The notes below the pieces were generated by a model. It ran no database searches. It was given only the letters and a program-made list of their open reading frames with translations, and was not told where the DNA came from. DNA of 64,000 bases, taken from Antitrichia curtipendula (taxonomy: Eukaryota > Streptophyta > Bryopsida > Hypnales > Leucodontaceae). Of this stretch, positions 61,216 through 64,000 are shown one piece after another; position 1 is the stretch's first letter, and the number at the start of each line of letters is the position of its first letter. The translations under genes were made by a program, and so were the position numbers. Location: contig OX579642.1 of the NCBI GenBank assembly GCA_951230915.1, forward strand, positions 11,098,001-11,162,000. Direction: 5' to 3'.

Positions 61216-61548
61216 TTACTTCTCTAAGATCACCTTTGCATTCCACAATGCATCATGGACCTTGTTCTTCAAAAATTGTTGAAAGCCCTTACTCTCCATT
61301 TCATGAATCCAGTAGGGTACGTTTAAAGCATCCGTGAACTTCTGTGCCATATCTCCCTTGAATTTAGCTAGGCACTCGTCTTCATACCTCGCATATTTGG
61401 TATACAACGACGCAGTGGTTTCCGACTCATAAAATTTGACAATGCACTCAATGAGAAATGCTTTGCAAGCGAGAGAGGGAGCGTCCATACTCGCCTCATT
61501 GTCCGGCTTTACTCGTTTGTCCTTCGCAGCCTTCTTTGGTCTCGGCAT
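61216..61548 (-). CDS. N-terminal frame of the kinase-like gene, 110 residues
   Basis: Basic start MPRPKKAAKDKR, then a segment rich in Phe, Glu and Lys (ALACKAFLIECIVKFYE-like spacing) that looks helical. It ends VILEK-TAA, in frame with the kinase part 16 codons further on. Two or three short upstream ATGs lie in its leader. Alone it resembles no family I know. Confidence 0.4.
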   Translation of the reverse strand: MPRPKKAAKDKRVKPDNEASMDAPSLACKAFLIECIVKFYESETTASLYTKYARYEDECLAKFKGDMAQKFTDALNVPYWIHEMESKGFQQFLKNKVHDALWNAKVILEK

Positions 61549-61759
61549 TGTGATGAAATCATGTTTAGAAGTGCACTTGCAATTTGTAATCCACAAGGCA
61601 ATATACGATTTGCCAAATGATCATACGCGAAATGTAGAAAAAAAAAGCAACAAGTATCCCCTAGAAATCACACTCTTATCTTCCCTTAGAAAGGAGCCAA
61701 TGGAGGATAAACCACCAAGCTCTCCGCTCTCTCTTGCATGACACAAGGGGGAAGATAAA

Positions 61760-62210
61760 AGTGAGGAGCGGACGGGCCGTCTGACTCTTTTATGCAAGGC
61801 GGATGCCTCGACCGTCCGCCTGATCGGACGGACCCGACGAGGCGGACGGATCATTGTCCGCCTCGTCAGGATCGTCTGATCAGGCGGATGCCACCCGTCC
61901 GACATATCGGATGGCCGCCGTCTGCTCCGGGCCATCCGACCCTAAAATCGAAGGCGGACGCCTCGCCCGTCCGCCTGATCGGGCGGACGAGACGACGCGG
62001 ATGGACAGTCGTCCGCATCATAAGGACCGTCCGATTAGGCGGACGCCGCCCGTCTGACTCAACGGATGGCCCTGATGTATCGGATGGTTGCCGTCCGCCC
62101 AGGGCCGTCCGACCTGGGCAATCCGCCTGATCATACAGTCCCTCTCACATGGAGATCAAACTGAGAGATTTTTCGAGGTCGTCCGACTAGGCGGACGGCT
62201 GCATCATTTG
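61760..62210 (-). repeat. Right GC-rich arm (CGGACG motif) of a putative composite element
   Basis: About 450 bp dense in GGCGGACGG, CCGTCCGCC and CTGATCGG units. The inner edge carries CATAAAAGA (minus strand, 61794-61786), a TATA-like box about 240 bp upstream of the kinase-gene ATG. It mirrors the left arm at 56770-57150 in motif, composition and promoter placement. Confidence 0.65.
61786..61794 (-). promoter_or_regulatory. TATA-like box of the kinase-like gene
   Basis: CATAAAAGA on the minus strand at the inner edge of the right arm, after GCCTTG. The left arm has GCCTTCGGACGC-CATAAATAG in the equivalent place. Confidence 0.45.
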
Positions 62211-62353
62211 ACTCCTAAAACGACCTCGACCAACAAATAATGACAAGGATGGGAAAGACAAAAATCTCATCGAGATTCACTTTCTTATTTAAAGAACTTG
62301 AATCATTAAATAGAACTCTAGCGGGTTTTTAATGCAATGATCTTCAATTTTAT

Positions 62354-62436
62354 ACACTAAGTCCTACATCCTAAACCCTATATCCTAAATCCTATACCCT
62401 AAATCCTATACCCTAAAACCTAAATCCTAAATTGTA
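62354..62436 (+). repeat. Degenerate telomere-type (CCCTAAA) tract
   Basis: About ten units alternating CCTAAATC, CCCTAAA and CCTATAC. It is close to the plant telomere repeat but imperfect. A shorter tract, CCCTAAACCCTAAATCC, lies at 63891-63907. Confidence 0.75.
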
Positions 62437-64000
62437 CTCTAAAGTTACAAATGTAAGAAATCATAACTAATTAAAAATATGAAAACAAATGCAAATTAAG
62501 TTCTTCAAGAAATATATGGACCATCTTCAATTAAGAACTTAACTTGAGGATTCTTGATTGGGTTTAGGTGTTTCTTGAATTCATAGCACGCACAAGTTCG
62601 CAAATAAAGCTTTGAAGTCAATTTTTTAATTTCTTATGTGAATATATTTTGTTAAACAAATTCAACAATAGACTTTTTATGTAACTTTATCAACACCATT
62701 GTCCCCCATTAGTTGAATGAATTTATACCTCAAAGAATTCACCAATGTGCAATTGTGCATGGAATTTAAAAATTAAATGTTTACTTCTCTAGCTTTTCTA
62801 AATTAGGATGTTTGGTCATTCAACCCTTTGAGGAATATTCACGTACGTCTTTCACCTTGTGCATTTTAGCCAAAATTTAGGCAATTGAGTTATGAATAAA
62901 TGATTAAATGTGAAATGTTTAACCCCTACTTTTTAGGCACCTTGGCACCTTGCTTAACTACATTTTTTTGCAATGAACCTTTTTAACTAAAAAAGGCTAC
63001 TCTAGTGATGGTGAATGTCTAATTTTATATGATAAACAATTGAGTTGAAAATCTAAAAAAAAGATTTTTATAAAGAAACACTTAGTTTTCACTCATTAAA
63101 AAATTGTTAGGTAGAAGTAGATTCAAGATCGAAGGAAAAATTAAATCATTAATAGCTCTAAGATAGTAAGATAGAATCGAAATATACTAATTTCCACTCT
63201 GAGATTATTCTAGCAAGGAATCTAGACCTCATGAAATTTTTTTTTTGATTTTAACTCTTAGAATTCAATTCAAAAATGAATACTTCAAGTTATTTATTCT
63301 AAAAGATACCAAAAAAACTCAGAAAATTACAAAAAATATTGAGGCCATAGGAGCCTGCCTAAAAATCTTACATCCATTTTGTCCCCCGATGGGACAATGG
63401 GACTCTAGAGAATTAGAGGTTAAACTCAAAAGAACTATACATTCATTTTTTAAAATTTGTGAAGTAGAAATTGATGCACTATTAAATGAAAAATAATACG
63501 CTAATAACTTTTGGAAAAATTGAAGAATTGTTAATCCCAATGAAAAAAATATTCTAATAGACAATTAATATTCTTTGATATCAATTTTGAATAAAGAATT
63601 TTGAATTCTAGAGACATAAGACAACTCTATATGCTTTTTCTAACTTCATGATCCGCACTCCGCAAGACCGCAAGTCCGCAACATATAAGTTATATAACTC
63701 CAAATGATTTTTGACAAAGTTATTTGACATTGAATGGGGCAATTTCTTATAAGTAGGTAATTACTATTTAGGTATCAATCTATACTATCATGACCAAAAT
63801 GATTTTTTAATATTACATCAAAATATTATCACACATCCATTTTCAAAATACACTTTTAATTTGGACAACATTTATATGAATGACATGAACCCTAAACCCT
63901 AAATCCTAAATCCTATATTAGAACTTTGCATACAAATATCTTAGAAGATCGTGACTTTGATGCAATAGTATTATATAAGTACATAACAATTGTTTCTAGT
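62437..64000. other. AT-rich DNA with a shortened TTAA element
   Basis: Apart from the element at 62919-63423 and a short telomere-like tract at 63891, nothing is supported. Frames at 63245-63564 lie over the element and its flank and are not genes. Confidence 0.5.
62919..63423 (+). mobile_element. Family-2 TTAA element, internally shortened
   Basis: TTAA-CCCCTACTTTTTAGG at 62919 and TTAGAGG-TTAA ending 63423. The interior 63100-63415 matches the right half of 36994-37961 (TAAATCATTAATAGCTCT and the GGGACAATGG end). The left half is mostly missing, giving a 505-bp deletion derivative. Confidence 0.65.

Larger units (their letters stand above)
60064..61548 (-). pseudogene. Protein-kinase-like gene with two in-frame stop codons
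   Basis: One reading frame runs 495 codons from ATG 61548 to TAG 60064, broken only by TAA at 61218-61216 and TGA at 60225-60223; there is no frameshift. The first 110 codons start MPRPKKAAKDKR (basic, nuclear-signal-like) and are helical in character. The kinase part, numbered from ATG 61104, has a glycine-loop-like RGGYATIRRVRI (38-49), a VAIK-like AAKV (Lys64), a hinge WWNGGTLKQML, a catalytic loop HNDLSLDNI (Asp181, Asn186), CDWGM in place of DFG (204-206) and an EYAVG segment like the F helix. All residues needed for catalysis seem present, but the HRD Arg and loop Lys are replaced. The 53 codons after the TGA stay open and look coding (DLAKIFHLYLERL). Either two nonsense mutations killed it recently, or the stops are bypassed. 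Confidence 0.7.

Noticed and set aside
61104..61218. A short intron joining the 110-residue frame to the kinase frame
   Set aside because: A GTAAGG donor exists at 61214, but the two nearby AG acceptors give the wrong phase or a stop; simple in-frame continuation across TAA fits better.

Overview
The window is nuclear DNA from a land plant with a large, AT-rich, repeat-dominated genome. Pointers are a CACTA transposon with a CACTACAACAAAA terminus, a plant-type RWP-RK gene, remnants of leucine-rich-repeat receptor exons, plant-type introns and degenerate CCCTAAA telomere-like tracts. I cannot name the lineage; a seedless plant (lycophyte, fern or bryophyte) would fit, but that is inference. 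Most short open frames here lie in noncoding repeat DNA and are not genes.

Layout. 1-10,290 is one copy of a segmental duplication whose partner lies at 37,526-53,844 in the same order; the partner carries 6.87 kb (44,076-50,945) that the first copy lacks. 10,290-14,290 is repeat debris. 14,300-19,100 is the only clearly gene-like host island: broken LRR exons (+), a possible first exon of a folylpolyglutamate synthase (-), a CpG-rich block, and a two-exon RWP-RK gene (-). 19,100-25,140 is AT-rich with transposon fragments. 25,145-31,939 is a complete but apparently non-autonomous CACTA element with CTT target-site duplications, long subterminal arrays and two nested small transposons. 31,943-37,961 holds more TTAA-type elements, one split by a solo LTR. 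53,000-54,750 holds small TA-flanked elements. 55,140-56,650 has an uncertain membrane-protein-like frame and a dispersed GAGATCTCC motif.

56,770-62,210 is the most unusual segment. Two GC-rich arms, built from CGGACG/CCGTCCG motifs in an otherwise AT-rich setting, each end inward in a TATA-like box and face each other. From the left arm runs an intact 365-residue protein of unknown family with a UIM-like motif and a low-complexity Gly/Tyr/Ser/His tail. From the right arm, convergently, runs one long frame with a protein-kinase-like domain (HND...N, DWG), interrupted by exactly two in-frame stop codons. The convergent two-gene layout recalls MuDR-type elements, but I recognise no transposase, so this may be an undescribed gene-carrying mobile element.

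A recurring theme is a family of roughly 0.92 kb elements with TIRs TTAA-CCCCTAAAGGACC and TTAA (once TTAT) target duplications. The segmental duplication supplies a precise empty site for one of them (8,068-8,995 filled, 52,165-52,168 empty). This is piggyBac-like (or Kolobok-like) behaviour. No transposase for it is present.
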